Of a DNA stretch of 64,000 bases, positions 28,522 through 38,346 are shown piece after piece. The translations under genes were made by a program, and so were the position numbers. A model generated the notes under the pieces. That model was not told the DNA's origin, searched no databases, and was given only the letters and a program-made list of their open reading frames with translations. This stretch comes from Pseudomonadota bacterium (GTDB taxonomy: Bacteria; Pseudomonadota; Gammaproteobacteria; Steroidobacterales; Steroidobacteraceae): contig JAFEFN010000013.1 of the NCBI GenBank assembly GCA_018240525.1, positions 620,001-684,000 on the forward strand, written 5' to 3'. How positions within the stretch are numbered: the stretch's first letter is position 1; the number at the start of each line of letters is the position of its first letter.

Positions 28522-28572
28522 CGCGCTCTAAAGAATCAGGAACGACGGAACACAACGAACAGGAGACGGAAC

Positions 28573-28890
28573 ATGCAGCTCAACGTCACCGGCCACCACG
28601 TGGAAGTCACCGAGTCCATGAGAGACTACGTGGAGAAGAAGTTCGAACGCATCGGCAGGCACTTCGATCAGGTGATCGACATGCACTGCGTGCTGACGGT
28701 AGAAAAGCTGCGACAGAAGGCCGAGGCGACGCTGCACGTGAGCGGGAGCGCCATCCATGCGGACGCCACCGAAGAGAATATGTACACCGCCATCGACCGC
28801 CTGGCGGACAAACTCGACCGCCGCATCAAGAAGCACAAGGAAAAGCGCGCCGACCACCGCGCCGCCGAGGCGCGCGCCCTCAAGGTCTGA
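28573..28890 (+). CDS. hpf: Ribosome hibernation promoting factor (short form)
   Basis: A 105-residue HPF/YfiA-family protein (MQLNVTGHHVEVTESMRDYV) that binds the 30S decoding region in stationary phase and promotes 100S dimers with RMF. The body has the two-strand/helix arrangement with the MYTAIDRLADKLDRRIKKHK helix and a basic tail. The SD AGGAG lies nine bases before ATG 28573. It lies directly downstream of rpoN. Confidence 0.96.
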   Translation: MQLNVTGHHVEVTESMRDYVEKKFERIGRHFDQVIDMHCVLTVEKLRQKAEATLHVSGSAIHADATEENMYTAIDRLADKLDRRIKKHKEKRADHRAAEARALKV

Positions 28891-28914
28891 GGCGCCAGCG
28901 GCGCCGTAACCCCC

Positions 28915-28942
28915 CAGGCGGGGCTTGCAACAGCCCCGCCTG
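28915..28942 (+). repeat. Perfect 11-base-pair hairpin between hpf and rapZ
   Basis: CAGGCGGGGCT pairs with AGCCCCGCCTG across a six-base loop (28926-28931). No T tract follows, so it is not a standard terminator. It lies 16 bases before the rapZ GTG and could affect rapZ expression or stabilise the upstream mRNA end. Confidence 0.6.
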
Positions 28943-28958
28943 CGGCTACCATGGGGCG

Positions 28959-29873
28959 GTGCGCATCATCGTCCTCAGTGGGCTGTCCGGCTCGGGCAAG
29001 AGCGTGGCCTTGCACATGCTCGAGGATTTCGGCTTCTACTGCATCGACAACATCCCGGCCGCGCTGCTCAAGTCGTTCATCTCTTACACCGTGCGCAGCC
29101 CGCAGCCCAGCTACGAGCGCACGGCCATCGGGCTCGACGCGCGCAACACCGCCGCGGAGATCGAGAGCGTCCCCAAGCTGATCGACGAGCTCAAGCGCAG
29201 CGGCCTGCAGTGCGAGGTCATCTTCCTCAGCGCGGCCGACGACGAGCTGCTGCGGCGCTTCGCGGAAACCCGCCGCAAGCACCCGATGGCGCGCAGCGAC
29301 GTGGGGCTGCGCGAGGCGATGGCGCTGGAGCGCGAGCTGCTCGAGCCGATCGCATCCATCGCCGACCTGGTCATCGACACCTCGCGCCTGTCCGTGCATG
29401 CCCTGCGCGACATCATTCACCAGCGGGTCGAGCAGCGCGCGGTGGGGCGCCTGTCCGTCGCCTTCGAGTCCTTCGGCTTCAAGCGCGGCATCCCCGGGGA
29501 CGCCGACTTCGTGTTCGACGCGCGCGCCCTGCCCAACCCGTACTGGGAGCCGGGGCTGCGCAACCTCAACGGGCGCGATCCGGAGGTGATCCGCTTCCTC
29601 GAAAACCACACGCGCGTGAAGACGCTGATCAGCGATATCGCCACCTTCGTGCGCCGGCGCATCCCCGAGTACCAGGCGAGCAACCGCGGCTACCTCACCG
29701 TCGCGGTGGGATGCACCGGCGGCCAGCACCGCTCGGTGTACATCGTCGACCGGCTCGCCGATCTGTTCGCCGCGGAGTACGACGAGGTGGTGGCCCGCCA
29801 CAGCGGGCTCGCGGGCGCCAAGCTGTTTTCACCTCGGGCACGCGCGGCGCGCGCGCTCGAGCAGGTGCCCTAG
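28959..29873 (+). CDS. rapZ: RNase adapter protein / nucleotide-binding RapZ
   Basis: A 304-residue RapZ (YvcJ family). The N-terminal P-loop IIVLSGLSGSGKSVALHMLE comes first, followed by a kinase-like domain (DNIPAALL; a Walker B-like segment). The C-terminal half (GFKRGIPGDADFVFDARALP, VAVGCTGGQHRSVYIVDRLA) is the GlmZ/small-RNA binding domain. In E. coli it directs RNase E to sRNA GlmZ to control GlmS. GTG start at 28959. ptsN, normally between hpf and rapZ, is missing here. Confidence 0.94.
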   Translation: MRIIVLSGLSGSGKSVALHMLEDFGFYCIDNIPAALLKSFISYTVRSPQPSYERTAIGLDARNTAAEIESVPKLIDELKRSGLQCEVIFLSAADDELLRRFAETRRKHPMARSDVGLREAMALERELLEPIASIADLVIDTSRLSVHALRDIIHQRVEQRAVGRLSVAFESFGFKRGIPGDADFVFDARALPNPYWEPGLRNLNGRDPEVIRFLENHTRVKTLISDIATFVRRRIPEYQASNRGYLTVAVGCTGGQHRSVYIVDRLADLFAAEYDEVVARHSGLAGAKLFSPRARAARALEQVP

Positions 29874-29880
29874 CGGCGCA

Positions 29881-31095
29881 TCAGGTGGCCTGGGCGACCC
29901 CGGGCGAGGTCATCACCTGCGGCAGCTTCTCCCCGCTCATGAAGGCGATCAGCGCCGTGCGCGCCTGCATGGCGTCGTGGTAGCCGAGCTCGATGAGCGC
30001 GCGCGTGTAGCCGGCTTCGAACATGAGGTAGCTCGCCAGCTGCACGCCCGACTCGTCGCGCCCGCCGATCACGCGCAGCAGCGCGCGCAGGCCGCCGGGC
30101 ATCTGCATGATGTGGCGCGCGGCGATTTCCCGCGGGTCGATACTCGGGGCCAACATCAGCGTCTCGATGGTGCGTTCGCCGTGCGTGCTCTGCGGCGCCA
30201 GGCGCACCAGGTCATTCATGCGCTCCAGCTGCTCGAGGTCGGCATAGATCTGGTCGGTGAACAGCGTGTCGAGCATGTAGCCGAACACTTCCCCGGGAGT
30301 CGGCAACAGCGTGGGCGCGCGGTGGACGTTGACGCCGGCATCGCGGCGCGCGCGGACCCCGATCACCAGCAGGCGGTCGGCACCCAGGTGCACCGCCGGA
30401 CTCAGCGGGTGCTGCTGGCGCATGGCGCCGTCGCCGAAGAAGTCGTTGCCGACCTTCATGGGCGGGAACAGCAGCGGGATCGCGGCGCTGGCCATGAGGT
30501 GATCGAGGCTGAGTTCGCTGCGCACGCCGACGCGCTGCACGCGCGCCCAGTCGCGGATCGAATCGACGCCGTCGTAGAAGGACACCGAGTAGCCGCTGGT
30601 GTAGCTGGTCGCGCACAGCGCGAAGGCCCGCAGGTGCCCGCGGGCGATGCTGCGGCGGATCCCGGCGCAGTCGACGTGCACGCTCAGCAGCTCGCGCAGC
30701 GGGGTGTTGTCGAGGATGGACTTGGGGGGCGACAGCACCAGGCCGCCCGACAGCAGCGAGAGGATCCAGTGGGCGCCGGCACGCAGCATGTGGCCGGTGT
30801 CGACGTGGAAGACCTGGCTGGAGCGGAAGTTCGCCCAGACCTGCTCGAGGCCGGCGATCGCGCGGCGCCAGTGGTGAGCCTCGGCCGCCAGCACGCTCGC
30901 GGCGACCGCGCCGGCCGAGGTGCCGACGATCACCTGAAAGGGGTTGCGGGCCCGCGGCAGGAACTCGGCCAGTGCCAGCAGCACCCCGACCTGGTACGCC
31001 GAGCGCGCACCGCCGCCGGTGAGGACCAGTCCAACGGTCGGCCGCGGCATCGGCCGCAGCAGCGTGTCGGTCAGGCCATCCTTCAGGGGGTGCAT
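29881..31095 (-). CDS. Patatin-like phospholipase family protein
   Basis: A 404-residue patatin-domain hydrolase. The oxyanion-hole motif LTGGGARSAYQVGVLLAL is at about 26-43, the Ser nucleophile motif is VIVGTSAGAVAASVLA, and the catalytic Asp is in FFGDGAMRQ. The Ser-Asp dyad is therefore complete. Such enzymes cleave acyl esters of phospholipids; without a surface domain or signal peptide this one is probably cytoplasmic or membrane-associated (RssA-like). A minus-strand CATAAT occurs about 20 bases before the ATG. It is convergent with rapZ. Confidence 0.88.
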   Translation of the reverse strand: MHPLKDGLTDTLLRPMPRPTVGLVLTGGGARSAYQVGVLLALAEFLPRARNPFQVIVGTSAGAVAASVLAAEAHHWRRAIAGLEQVWANFRSSQVFHVDTGHMLRAGAHWILSLLSGGLVLSPPKSILDNTPLRELLSVHVDCAGIRRSIARGHLRAFALCATSYTSGYSVSFYDGVDSIRDWARVQRVGVRSELSLDHLMASAAIPLLFPPMKVGNDFFGDGAMRQQHPLSPAVHLGADRLLVIGVRARRDAGVNVHRAPTLLPTPGEVFGYMLDTLFTDQIYADLEQLERMNDLVRLAPQSTHGERTIETLMLAPSIDPREIAARHIMQMPGGLRALLRVIGGRDESGVQLASYLMFEAGYTRALIELGYHDAMQARTALIAFMSGEKLPQVMTSPGVAQAT

Positions 31096-31105
31096 CCGGA
31101 GCCTA

Positions 31106-32362
31106 TTATGAAGCTCCGGGTGGCCCGGGCTGCGTGACCGGTGTCGCGCCCGGAGGCGGCGGCGCCGGAACGGCGCCCAGCAGGGGCTTGCGCAGCTCGC
31201 GGATCGCCTGGTCGAGCCCGGCGACGCTCAACGGGAACATGCGCCCCTGGACCAGCTCGCGCGCGATCCGCACCGACGGGGTGTACTCCCAGCGCGTGGG
31301 GTCTTCGGGGTTGAGCCACACGAGCCGCGGGAAGCGCGCCACGATCCGCTGCATCCACAGCGCGCCCGCCTCCTTGTTCCAGTGCTCGATGCTGCCGCCC
31401 GGCTGGGTGATCTCGTAGGGGCTCATGGTGGCGTCGCCGACGAAGATCACGCGGTAGTCGTTGCCAAAGGTGCGCAGTACGCGCTCGGTCGGCGTCAGCG
31501 CCGCGAAGCGCCGGCGGTTGTCCTGCCACAGGTTCTCGTAGACGAAGTTGTGGAAGTAGAAGTGCTCGAGGTGCTTGAACTCGCTGCGTGCGGCCGAGAA
31601 CAGCTCCTCGCAGACGCGCACGTGATCGTCCATCGAACCGCCGACGTCCAGGAACAGCAGCACCTTCACGGCGTTGTGCCGCTCGGGGACCAGCTTCAGC
31701 TCGAGCAGCCCGGCATTGCGGGCGGTGGCGTCGATCGTCCCGTCCAGGTCGAGCTGGTCGGCCGCGCCCTCGCGCGCGAACTTGCGCAGGCGGCGCAGCG
31801 CCAGCTTCAGGTTGCGCGTCCCCAGCTCGACCCGGTCGTCGAAGTTGGCGAAGTCGCGCCGCTCCCAGACCTTGACCGCGCGGCGGTGGCCGGAGCGGTC
31901 CTGGCCGATGCGCACCCCTTCCGGGTTGTAGCCGTTGGCGCCGAAGGGCGAGGTGCCGCCGGTGCCGATCCACTTGTTGCCGCCCTGGTGACGCTCCTGC
32001 TGTTCCCGCAGGCGCTCGCGAAGGGTTTGCAGCAGCTTGTCCCAGCCGCCCAGCGCCTGGATGCGGCGCTTCTCCTCCTCGGAGAACATCCGCGCCCCCA
32101 GGCCCTGCAGCCACTCGGCGGGCACGCTGGCGAGCAGCTGCGCGAAGGCGCGCTCGGCGCCGGCGAAGACTTCCGCGAAGGTGCGGTCGAAGCGGTCGTA
32201 GTGGCGTTCGTCCTTCACCAGGCAGGCGCGGGCCAGGTAGTAGAAGTCCTGCGCCGAGACCTGCGCCACGCGCGCCTGCAGCCCCTCGAGCAGCATCAGG
32301 AACTCGGTGATCGAGACCGGGACGCCGGCGGCACGCAGCTCGAAGAAGAATTGCACGAGCAC
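31106..32362 (-). CDS. VWA domain protein, CoxE-like
   Basis: A 418-residue protein. The N-terminal half is helical (MLVQFFFELRAAGVPVSITE) and the C-terminal part is a von Willebrand A domain (about 205-400), typical of CoxE/MoxR-associated VWA proteins. The metal-site motif is degenerate, LFLDVGGSMDDHV (DxGxS in place of DxSxS). FVGDATMSPYEI and WLNPEDPTRWEYTPS complete the domain. These proteins work with the adjacent MoxR AAA+ ATPase as a chaperone pair inserting cofactors or activating enzyme complexes. It lies 12 bases downstream of moxR, so the two are cotranscribed. Confidence 0.9.
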   Translation of the reverse strand: MLVQFFFELRAAGVPVSITEFLMLLEGLQARVAQVSAQDFYYLARACLVKDERHYDRFDRTFAEVFAGAERAFAQLLASVPAEWLQGLGARMFSEEEKRRIQALGGWDKLLQTLRERLREQQERHQGGNKWIGTGGTSPFGANGYNPEGVRIGQDRSGHRRAVKVWERRDFANFDDRVELGTRNLKLALRRLRKFAREGAADQLDLDGTIDATARNAGLLELKLVPERHNAVKVLLFLDVGGSMDDHVRVCEELFSAARSEFKHLEHFYFHNFVYENLWQDNRRRFAALTPTERVLRTFGNDYRVIFVGDATMSPYEITQPGGSIEHWNKEAGALWMQRIVARFPRLVWLNPEDPTRWEYTPSVRIARELVQGRMFPLSVAGLDQAIRELRKPLLGAVPAPPPPGATPVTQPGPPGAS

Positions 32363-32374
32363 GTGCCGTCCCCG

Positions 32375-33223
32375 TCAGCGCGCGCGGCGGTGCATGAACA
32401 CGAGCTGCTCGAACAGCTGCACGTCCTGCTCGTTCTTGAGCAGCGCGCCGTGCATGATCGGGATGAGCTTCTTCGGATCGTCGCCGCGCAGCGCCTCCGG
32501 CGGCAGATCCTCGGCGACCAGGAGCTTGATCCAGTCGAGCAGCTCGGAGGTGGAGGGCTTCTTCTTCAGGCCGGGCATCGCGCGCAGCTCGAAGAACGTG
32601 CTCAGCGCCTCGGCCAGCAGCTCCTTCTTCAGCCCGGGGAAATGCACGCCGACGATGGCGCGCATGGTCTCCTCGTCGGGGAAGCGGATGTAGTGAAAGA
32701 AGCAGCGGCGCAGGAAGGCGTCCGGCAGTTCCTTCTCGTTGTTGCTGGTGATGAGGATGATCGGCCGGTGGCGGGCCTGCACCAGCTCGCGCGTCTCGTA
32801 CACGTAGAACTCCATGCGGTCGAGTTCGCGCAGCAGGTCGTTGGGGAACTCGATGTCCGCCTTGTCGATCTCGTCGATGAGCAGGACCGGCTGCACCGCG
32901 GACTCGAACGCCTCCCACACCCGCCCCTTCATGATGTAGTTGCGGATGTCCTGCACCTTGGCATCGCCGAGCTGCGAGTCGCGCAGCCGCGAGACCGCGT
33001 CGTACTCGTACAGCCCCTGCTGCGCCTTGCTGGTGGACTTGATGTGCCACTCGTAGAGCGGGCGGTCGAGCGCGCGGGCGATCTCCTGGGCGAGCTGGGT
33101 CTTGCCGGTGCCCGGCTCGCCCTTGATCAGCAGCGGCCGCGCCAGGGTGATGGCGGCGTTCACCGCCATCATCAGTTCGTCCGTGGCGATGTAGCGGTCG
33201 GTTCCCGTAAAGCGTTGATTCAT
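32375..33223 (-). CDS. MoxR-family AAA+ ATPase
   Basis: A 282-residue AAA+ ATPase. Walker A is KGEPGTGKTQLAQEIA (about 34-49), Walker B VLLIDEIDKADIEFPND, sensor 1 ITSNNEKELPDAFLRR with the arginine finger region following. It forms an operon with the CoxE-like VWA gene, the standard MoxR-VWA chaperone pair. The client is unknown; no dehydrogenase complex gene lies beside it. Confidence 0.93.
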   Translation of the reverse strand: MNQRFTGTDRYIATDELMMAVNAAITLARPLLIKGEPGTGKTQLAQEIARALDRPLYEWHIKSTSKAQQGLYEYDAVSRLRDSQLGDAKVQDIRNYIMKGRVWEAFESAVQPVLLIDEIDKADIEFPNDLLRELDRMEFYVYETRELVQARHRPIILITSNNEKELPDAFLRRCFFHYIRFPDEETMRAIVGVHFPGLKKELLAEALSTFFELRAMPGLKKKPSTSELLDWIKLLVAEDLPPEALRGDDPKKLIPIMHGALLKNEQDVQLFEQLVFMHRRAR

Positions 33224-33301
33224 AGTGCCGGCCAGTCTAACCGCGAACCCGGGAGGCGCGGGAATACCCCTTACAGGAGGGAAGGCGCTGCCGCGCTGCC
33301 C

Positions 33302-35689
33302 TCAGCGTGGTACGAGCGTCAGGGTGTGCTGCGCGGGCCCGGGCACGAGCGGCAACGTCTCGCCGTGGGCCCAGGCCAGGAATCCCGCGCGGTAGTAAGG
33401 CGACAGCGGGTGGCCGCTCTGCCCGCCGGGCAGCGTCAGGTACGCCTGGTCCTCGTGACCTGGCGAGACGGCGAGTCGCTCGGAGGCCCCGAGGTTGCCC
33501 ACCTGCACGCGCGGCATGTCCTGGTCCCCGGGAAGCTCGACGGTGGGCATGTCGAGGAAGCCGGCAAGCCCGGGCAGCGCGCCGGACAGAGGGTGACGGA
33601 TCCGCACCCGATCGTGCGCGCCCCAGGTGCACTGCTCGAGCTGCGGGCAGGATCCCCCCAGTTCCTCGAGCGTGGCATCCAGCTGTGCACGCAGGAAATC
33701 GCTCCAGCTCGCGTACCGGCTCGACAACAGGTGCAGCGGCTGCTTGGTCACGAGCTGCCACAGCGGACCTTCGAACTGCGACGGGGGGTAACTCCCCTCG
33801 TCCGGCGTGATCGCGAGGCCCGCCAGCAGCATGTCCCACACCGCCTGCTGGGTGCGGTCGTGGAATGCGCGGACCAGGCGGTAGCCCACCGAATCGACGC
33901 TCGCGTGCGCGTTCCAGCCGGCGACCAGGCGGTGAAACTGCGCGTGCCGGGGATCGGCGCCGGCGGCCTCCGACACCGACAGTGCCAGCGCCTGCCAGCG
34001 GGCGAGGAACACGGCGCGGTCATCCAGCTGGATGCGCAGCATGTCGGCGGGCGCAAAGGGCCCCTGCCGTGCGAGCAGGTCGTCGCGGATCTGGCCGGCG
34101 CGCGCGCCGAGGTCGTACTCGGCCCCCAGCGCCGCGAGGTCGCCGCCGATCAGCTGCAGCTGCCGCGGGTCGGAGGCGACCCGGGCGTTCGCCGACCACA
34201 GTCGTCCGAGGGGCGGGTCGACGATGCGCGGGTGCTCGGCAAAGGTGGTCCAGGGTCCGGCGGCGAGCGCACGCCCGCTCGAGGTGTCCTCGGGGATGCG
34301 TCCGAAGATCGTCCAGGCGATGTGGCCGTCGCGGTCGGCGAGCATGGCGTTCTGGTGCGGGATGCCGATCTGCGGTGCCAGCTGCAGCGCCTCCTGCACG
34401 CTGCCGGCGTGCTCGAGCTGCATCAGGTTCATGTTGGTGGCCTCCGGGCGCTGCGCCAGCCAGGAGCCGAACCAGCATTCGTGCGCGCGCTCATCGACGC
34501 GCACCAGGGTGCCGCGCGGTCCGGATTGCACGTCGAGGACGGCGGTCGGCGCGCCCTTGACCTTGATTTCCTCGGAGATGACGCTCAGGGGCACCACCCC
34601 GCCAGGCGTGGTCATCCTGCCGGCCTGGACCGCGGAACAGTCCACGCGCTCCACGTCCAGCCAGTTCCCGTAGCTGTTGGTGAAACCCCAGGCCAGGCGG
34701 CCGTTGGAGCCTGCCACCAGCAGGGGCCCGCCCGGCAGCGTCACGCCATCCAGGACGAGGTTGTCGCCGGCGCCAGCGCTCACCTTGAGGCGCGCGTGGT
34801 ACCAGATCGTCGGCACGCGCTGCGTCAGGTGCATGTCATTGGCCAGCAGCGCAGCACCGGTGGCCGTCAGCTGACCGCCCACCGCCCAGTTGTTGCTGCC
34901 CACGGCGGGCGCGCGGGAGGGATGCGTCGGGCCGGCCACCCCGGGCGCGGCGCGCACGTTGATGGCCTCGGGGCCGGGGATGGCAGGCTCGGAAGCGGCG
35001 CCCTCCGGCACCCTCCCCGCCGGGGCATCCCAGTTCGTGCCGGGCGGGTAGAAGAAGGCCAGCGCGCACTTCCAGCCGTCGGCGCACTCGGCGCCTCCCA
35101 GCCGGGCATTCACCTGGCGGCGCACGATGCCACGCCGGAAGCCCTCCGCCTGCAGGTCCCACCACATTGCGTAGACGACCAGGATCCCGTCCTCGGTGGC
35201 CCACGGGCGCGGCTTCTGGCCCAGCAGCCAGTACTCCCAGGGGCGCGCCCCCAGCGCGGCGAGGCCGGCGTTGACGCCGCGTGCGTAAGCCTCCATCGCC
35301 GCCCGCTGCCCGGGCGCGGCCTGCGCCAGCACCGCCTGCGCGACGCTCCGGAACCGGAACAGGCGCGCCCTGCGGTCCTGGGCGAGCGCGACGGTGCCGA
35401 ACAGCTCGGACAGCTCCCCGCCGGCCAGGCGGCGCGACAGGTCCATCTCGAAGAAGCGGTCCTGGGCGTGCAGGAACCCGGTGGCAAAGGCCAGGTCCGC
35501 CCGGTTCGCCGCCTCGATGGTCGGTACGCCGCGCGCGTCGCGCTCGATGTGAACGGGCGCGCCGAGACCTGCCAGCGCCAGCTGGCCGTCCAGTCGCGGC
35601 AGCGAGCCGCGCAGGGCGAGGTAGCCGAGCAGCAGCAGGCTCACCAGGAGGAGCACCAGCACGACGCCCAGGATCTTCAGCTTGCGCAT
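33302..35689 (-). CDS. Penicillin acylase family (Ntn) hydrolase
   Basis: A 795-residue S45 family proenzyme. An N-terminal hydrophobic signal or anchor (about 7-25) is followed by the alpha chain (about 35-240) with VHIERDARGVPTIEAANRAD, a spacer, and the beta chain beginning at the predicted nucleophile S265 in VGSNNWAVGG. The Ser follows Gly, as for autocatalytic cleavage. The family includes penicillin G acylases and acyl-homoserine-lactone acylases; substrate cannot be read from sequence. The start is ATG 35689 (MRKLKILG); residues further upstream overlap the pyk end. It lies 16 bases after pyk on the same strand. Confidence 0.9.
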   Translation of the reverse strand: MRKLKILGVVLVLLLVSLLLLGYLALRGSLPRLDGQLALAGLGAPVHIERDARGVPTIEAANRADLAFATGFLHAQDRFFEMDLSRRLAGGELSELFGTVALAQDRRARLFRFRSVAQAVLAQAAPGQRAAMEAYARGVNAGLAALGARPWEYWLLGQKPRPWATEDGILVVYAMWWDLQAEGFRRGIVRRQVNARLGGAECADGWKCALAFFYPPGTNWDAPAGRVPEGAASEPAIPGPEAINVRAAPGVAGPTHPSRAPAVGSNNWAVGGQLTATGAALLANDMHLTQRVPTIWYHARLKVSAGAGDNLVLDGVTLPGGPLLVAGSNGRLAWGFTNSYGNWLDVERVDCSAVQAGRMTTPGGVVPLSVISEEIKVKGAPTAVLDVQSGPRGTLVRVDERAHECWFGSWLAQRPEATNMNLMQLEHAGSVQEALQLAPQIGIPHQNAMLADRDGHIAWTIFGRIPEDTSSGRALAAGPWTTFAEHPRIVDPPLGRLWSANARVASDPRQLQLIGGDLAALGAEYDLGARAGQIRDDLLARQGPFAPADMLRIQLDDRAVFLARWQALALSVSEAAGADPRHAQFHRLVAGWNAHASVDSVGYRLVRAFHDRTQQAVWDMLLAGLAITPDEGSYPPSQFEGPLWQLVTKQPLHLLSSRYASWSDFLRAQLDATLEELGGSCPQLEQCTWGAHDRVRIRHPLSGALPGLAGFLDMPTVELPGDQDMPRVQVGNLGASERLAVSPGHEDQAYLTLPGGQSGHPLSPYYRAGFLAWAHGETLPLVPGPAQHTLTLVPR

Positions 35690-35705
35690 GCGCGGGCGGG
35701 GACTC

Positions 35706-37175
35706 TCAGTCGAGCGCGACCTTGAGGATCTGCATGGAGTTGGTGCCACCGGCCACGCCGAAGGCCTCGCCCTTAGTGAGGATCACCAGGTCGTGCATGT
35801 CCACGAGCTTCAGTTCCAGCAGGCGCGTGAACAGGGCGCGGTACAGCTCGGCGGTGCTGCTGCCGACCTTGGCCTGGTCGAAGACCACCGGGTAGACCCC
35901 GCGGTAGAGCGTCACGCGCCGGCGCGTGCTCTCGTGCTGCGTGAAGGCGTACACGGGGATGTCGGAGCGCATGCGCGACATCCACAGCGGCGTTGCGCCT
36001 GACTCGGTCAGCGCGACCACCGCGCGCAGCTTCATGTGGTTGGCGATGTAGGTCACCGCCATCGCGATGGCTTCCTCGGTGCCCCGGAACTGCAGGCCCT
36101 CGGCGGCGCGCTGGCGCCAGCGCGGGTGCATGAGCTGGTACTTCTCGGCGCCCTCGATCACCTGCGCCATGGCCGCCACGGCCTTGACCGGGTAATGGCC
36201 GGTGGCGGTTTCGGCCGACAGCATGACCGCATCGGTGCCATCCATGACCGCGTTGGCGACGTCGCTGACCTCGGCGCGCGTCGGCACCGGGTTGTGGATC
36301 ATCGACTCCATCATCTGCGTCGCGGTGATCACGACGCGGTTGCGCGTGCGGCTTTCCTGGATGATGGTCTTCTGCAGGCCGGTGAGTTCGGCGTACCCCA
36401 TCTCCACGCCGAGGTCGCCGCGCGCCACCATGACGACGTCGGAGGCGTCGATGATCTCGCCGAGGTTGTCGATGGCCTCGTGGCGCTCGATCTTGGCGAT
36501 GATGCGCGCCACGCCACCGGCGCTGGTGAGGGCGGCGCGTGCCTGGCGGATGTCGGCGGCCGACCGGGCGAAGGACACGGCGAGAAAGTCGATGTCGTGC
36601 GCGGCAGCGAAGCGGATGTCCTCGAAGTCACGCTCCGACAGCGCCGGTGCCGAGATGCCGCCGCCCTGGCGGTTCACGCCCTTGCGGTCGGACAGCTCGC
36701 CGCCGACCCGCACGCGGGTGTCGATGGTGGTGGCGGTGACGCGCTCCACGTCGAGCACGATGTGCCCGTCGTTCAGCAGCAGCGTGTCGCCGACGGCGAC
36801 ATCACGCGGCAGATCCTTGTAGGCAACGCCCACCACCCGGGAGGTACCGGCGTGCGGGTCCAGGTGCGTGTCGAGCCGGAAGTGGGCGCCCTCGGTGAGC
36901 TTCACCGGGCCGTCCTTGAAGCCCTCGATGCGGATCTTCGGGCCGCCCAGGTCGAGCAGCACGCCGACCGTGCGGTCGGTCTCGCGCGCCGCGGCGCGTA
37001 CCATCTCCAAGCGCCGCAGCCGGTCCTCGAGGGTGCCGTGCGAGGCGTTCAGGCGCACGACGTCCGCGCCGGCGCGCATCACCTCCTTGAGCACTTCCGG
37101 GTCGTCGGTCGCCGGTCCCACCGTGACGACGATCTTGGTGCGGCGCAGCTGCGGGACCGTCTGCTCCTCAGCCAC
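35706..37175 (-). CDS. pyk: Pyruvate kinase
   Basis: A 489-residue enzyme making pyruvate and ATP from PEP and ADP. It has the N-terminal [19 protein letters not shown], the substrate loop [13 protein letters not shown], the catalytic [11 protein letters not shown] and the metal/phosphate site [16 protein letters not shown]. The start is GTG 37175 (or GTG 37181), overlapping the pgk stop by eight bases; the longer open frame up to 37376 is antisense noise over pgk. It is the last glycolytic gene of tkt-gap-pgk-pyk. Confidence 0.94.
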   Translation of the reverse strand: MAEEQTVPQLRRTKIVVTVGPATDDPEVLKEVMRAGADVVRLNASHGTLEDRLRRLEMVRAAARETDRTVGVLLDLGGPKIRIEGFKDGPVKLTEGAHFRLDTHLDPHAGTSRVVGVAYKDLPRDVAVGDTLLLNDGHIVLDVERVTATTIDTRVRVGGELSDRKGVNRQGGGISAPALSERDFEDIRFAAAHDIDFLAVSFARSAADIRQARAALTSAGGVARIIAKIERHEAIDNLGEIIDASDVVMVARGDLGVEMGYAELTGLQKTIIQESRTRNRVVITATQMMESMIHNPVPTRAEVSDVANAVMDGTDAVMLSAETATGHYPVKAVAAMAQVIEGAEKYQLMHPRWRQRAAEGLQFRGTEEAIAMAVTYIANHMKLRAVVALTESGATPLWMSRMRSDIPVYAFTQHESTRRRVTLYRGVYPVVFDQAKVGSSTAELYRALFTRLLELKLVDMHDLVILTKGEAFGVAGGTNSMQILKVALD

Positions 37176-38346
37176 GGGCACGCTGCTCGAGCATCGCCAC
37201 CGCGGGCAGCGTCTTGCCCTCGACGAACTCCAGGAAGGCCCCGCCGCCGGTGGATACGTACGAGATGCTGTCCTCGACCCCGTACTTCTCGATCGCCGCC
37301 AGCGTGTCGCCGCCGCCGGCGAGCGAGAAGGCCTTGCCGCGGGCGATGGCCTGGGCGATCGCGCGGGTGCCCTCACCGAACTGCTCGAACTCGAACACCC
37401 CCACCGGGCCGTTCCAGATGACGGTGCCAGCGGACTGCAGCAGCGCGGCGCAGTGGTCGGCGGAGTCCGGGCCGATGTCCAGGATCATCTCATCCGGGCG
37501 CACCTCGCCCACCGGCCGCACGTCGGCGTGCGCGGTCGAGGCAAACTCCTTGGCGACCACGACATCCGTGGGCAGCGGGATCTCCGTGCCGCGGGCGCGC
37601 GCTTTTTCCATCAGGCGCCGTGCCACGTCCAGCATCTCGGTCTCGCACAGCGACTTGCCGACATCGATGCCGGTGGCGGCGAGGAAGGTGTTGGCGATGC
37701 CGCCGCCCACGATCAGCTGGTCGACGCGTTCGAGCAGGGACTCGAGCACCATCAGCTTGGTGGACACCTTGGAACCGCCGACGACGGCCACCAGCGGACG
37801 CGCCGGGTTCTGCAGGGCCCGCTCCAGCGCCTCCAGCTCGCCGACCAGCAACGGGCCGGCGCAGGCGACCGGCGCGTACTGCGCCACGCGGTGGGTGCTG
37901 GCCTCGGCGCGGTGCGCGGTGCCGAAGGCGTCCATGACGAAGACGTCGCACAGGCTGGCCATGCGCCGCGCCAGCTGCTCGTCGTCGCTCTTCTCGCCCT
38001 TGTTGAAGCGTACGTTCTCGCACAGCACCGCTGTGCCCGGCGGGCATTCCACCCCGTCCAGCCAGTCCTTGCGCAGCGGCACCGGCTTGCCGAGCAGCTC
38101 CGAGAGCCGCGCGGCCACCGGCGCCAGTGACAGCTGCGGATCGGCGACGCCTTCCTTGGGGCGCCCCAGGTGGGAGAGCACGAAGACGCGCGCGTGCTGG
38201 TCGATGGCGTAGCGGATGGTGGCCAGTGCCGCACGGATGCGCGCATCGCTGCTGACGACGCCGTCGTGCACCGGGACGTTCAGATCCTCGCGGATCAGGA
38301 CCCGCTTGTTGCGCAGGTCCGTGTCCGTCATCCGCAGTACCTTCAT
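37168..38346 (-). CDS. pgk: Phosphoglycerate kinase
   Basis: A 392-residue Pgk. The N-terminal half has [22 protein letters not shown] (3-phosphoglycerate side), [10 protein letters not shown] and the C-terminal half has the nucleotide-binding [16 protein letters not shown] and [16 protein letters not shown] 38346 overlaps the gap stop by four bases (ATGA); ATG 38331 ([10 protein letters not shown]) is an alternative with N-terminus closer to most homologues. Confidence 0.96.
   Translation of the reverse strand: MKVLRMTDTDLRNKRVLIREDLNVPVHDGVVSSDARIRAALATIRYAIDQHARVFVLSHLGRPKEGVADPQLSLAPVAARLSELLGKPVPLRKDWLDGVECPPGTAVLCENVRFNKGEKSDDEQLARRMASLCDVFVMDAFGTAHRAEASTHRVAQYAPVACAGPLLVGELEALERALQNPARPLVAVVGGSKVSTKLMVLESLLERVDQLIVGGGIANTFLAATGIDVGKSLCETEMLDVARRLMEKARARGTEIPLPTDVVVAKEFASTAHADVRPVGEVRPDEMILDIGPDSADHCAALLQSAGTVIWNGPVGVFEFEQFGEGTRAIAQAIARGKAFSLAGGGDTLAAIEKYGVEDSISYVSTGGGAFLEFVEGKTLPAVAMLEQRARG

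Noticed and set aside
31382..35725. A 1447-codon open frame on the plus strand opposite the MoxR, VWA and amidase genes
   Set aside because: It reads as low-complexity Arg/His/Val/Gln/Asp sequence with no domain and is antisense to three genes with complete catalytic motifs; GC-rich codon bias creates such frames.
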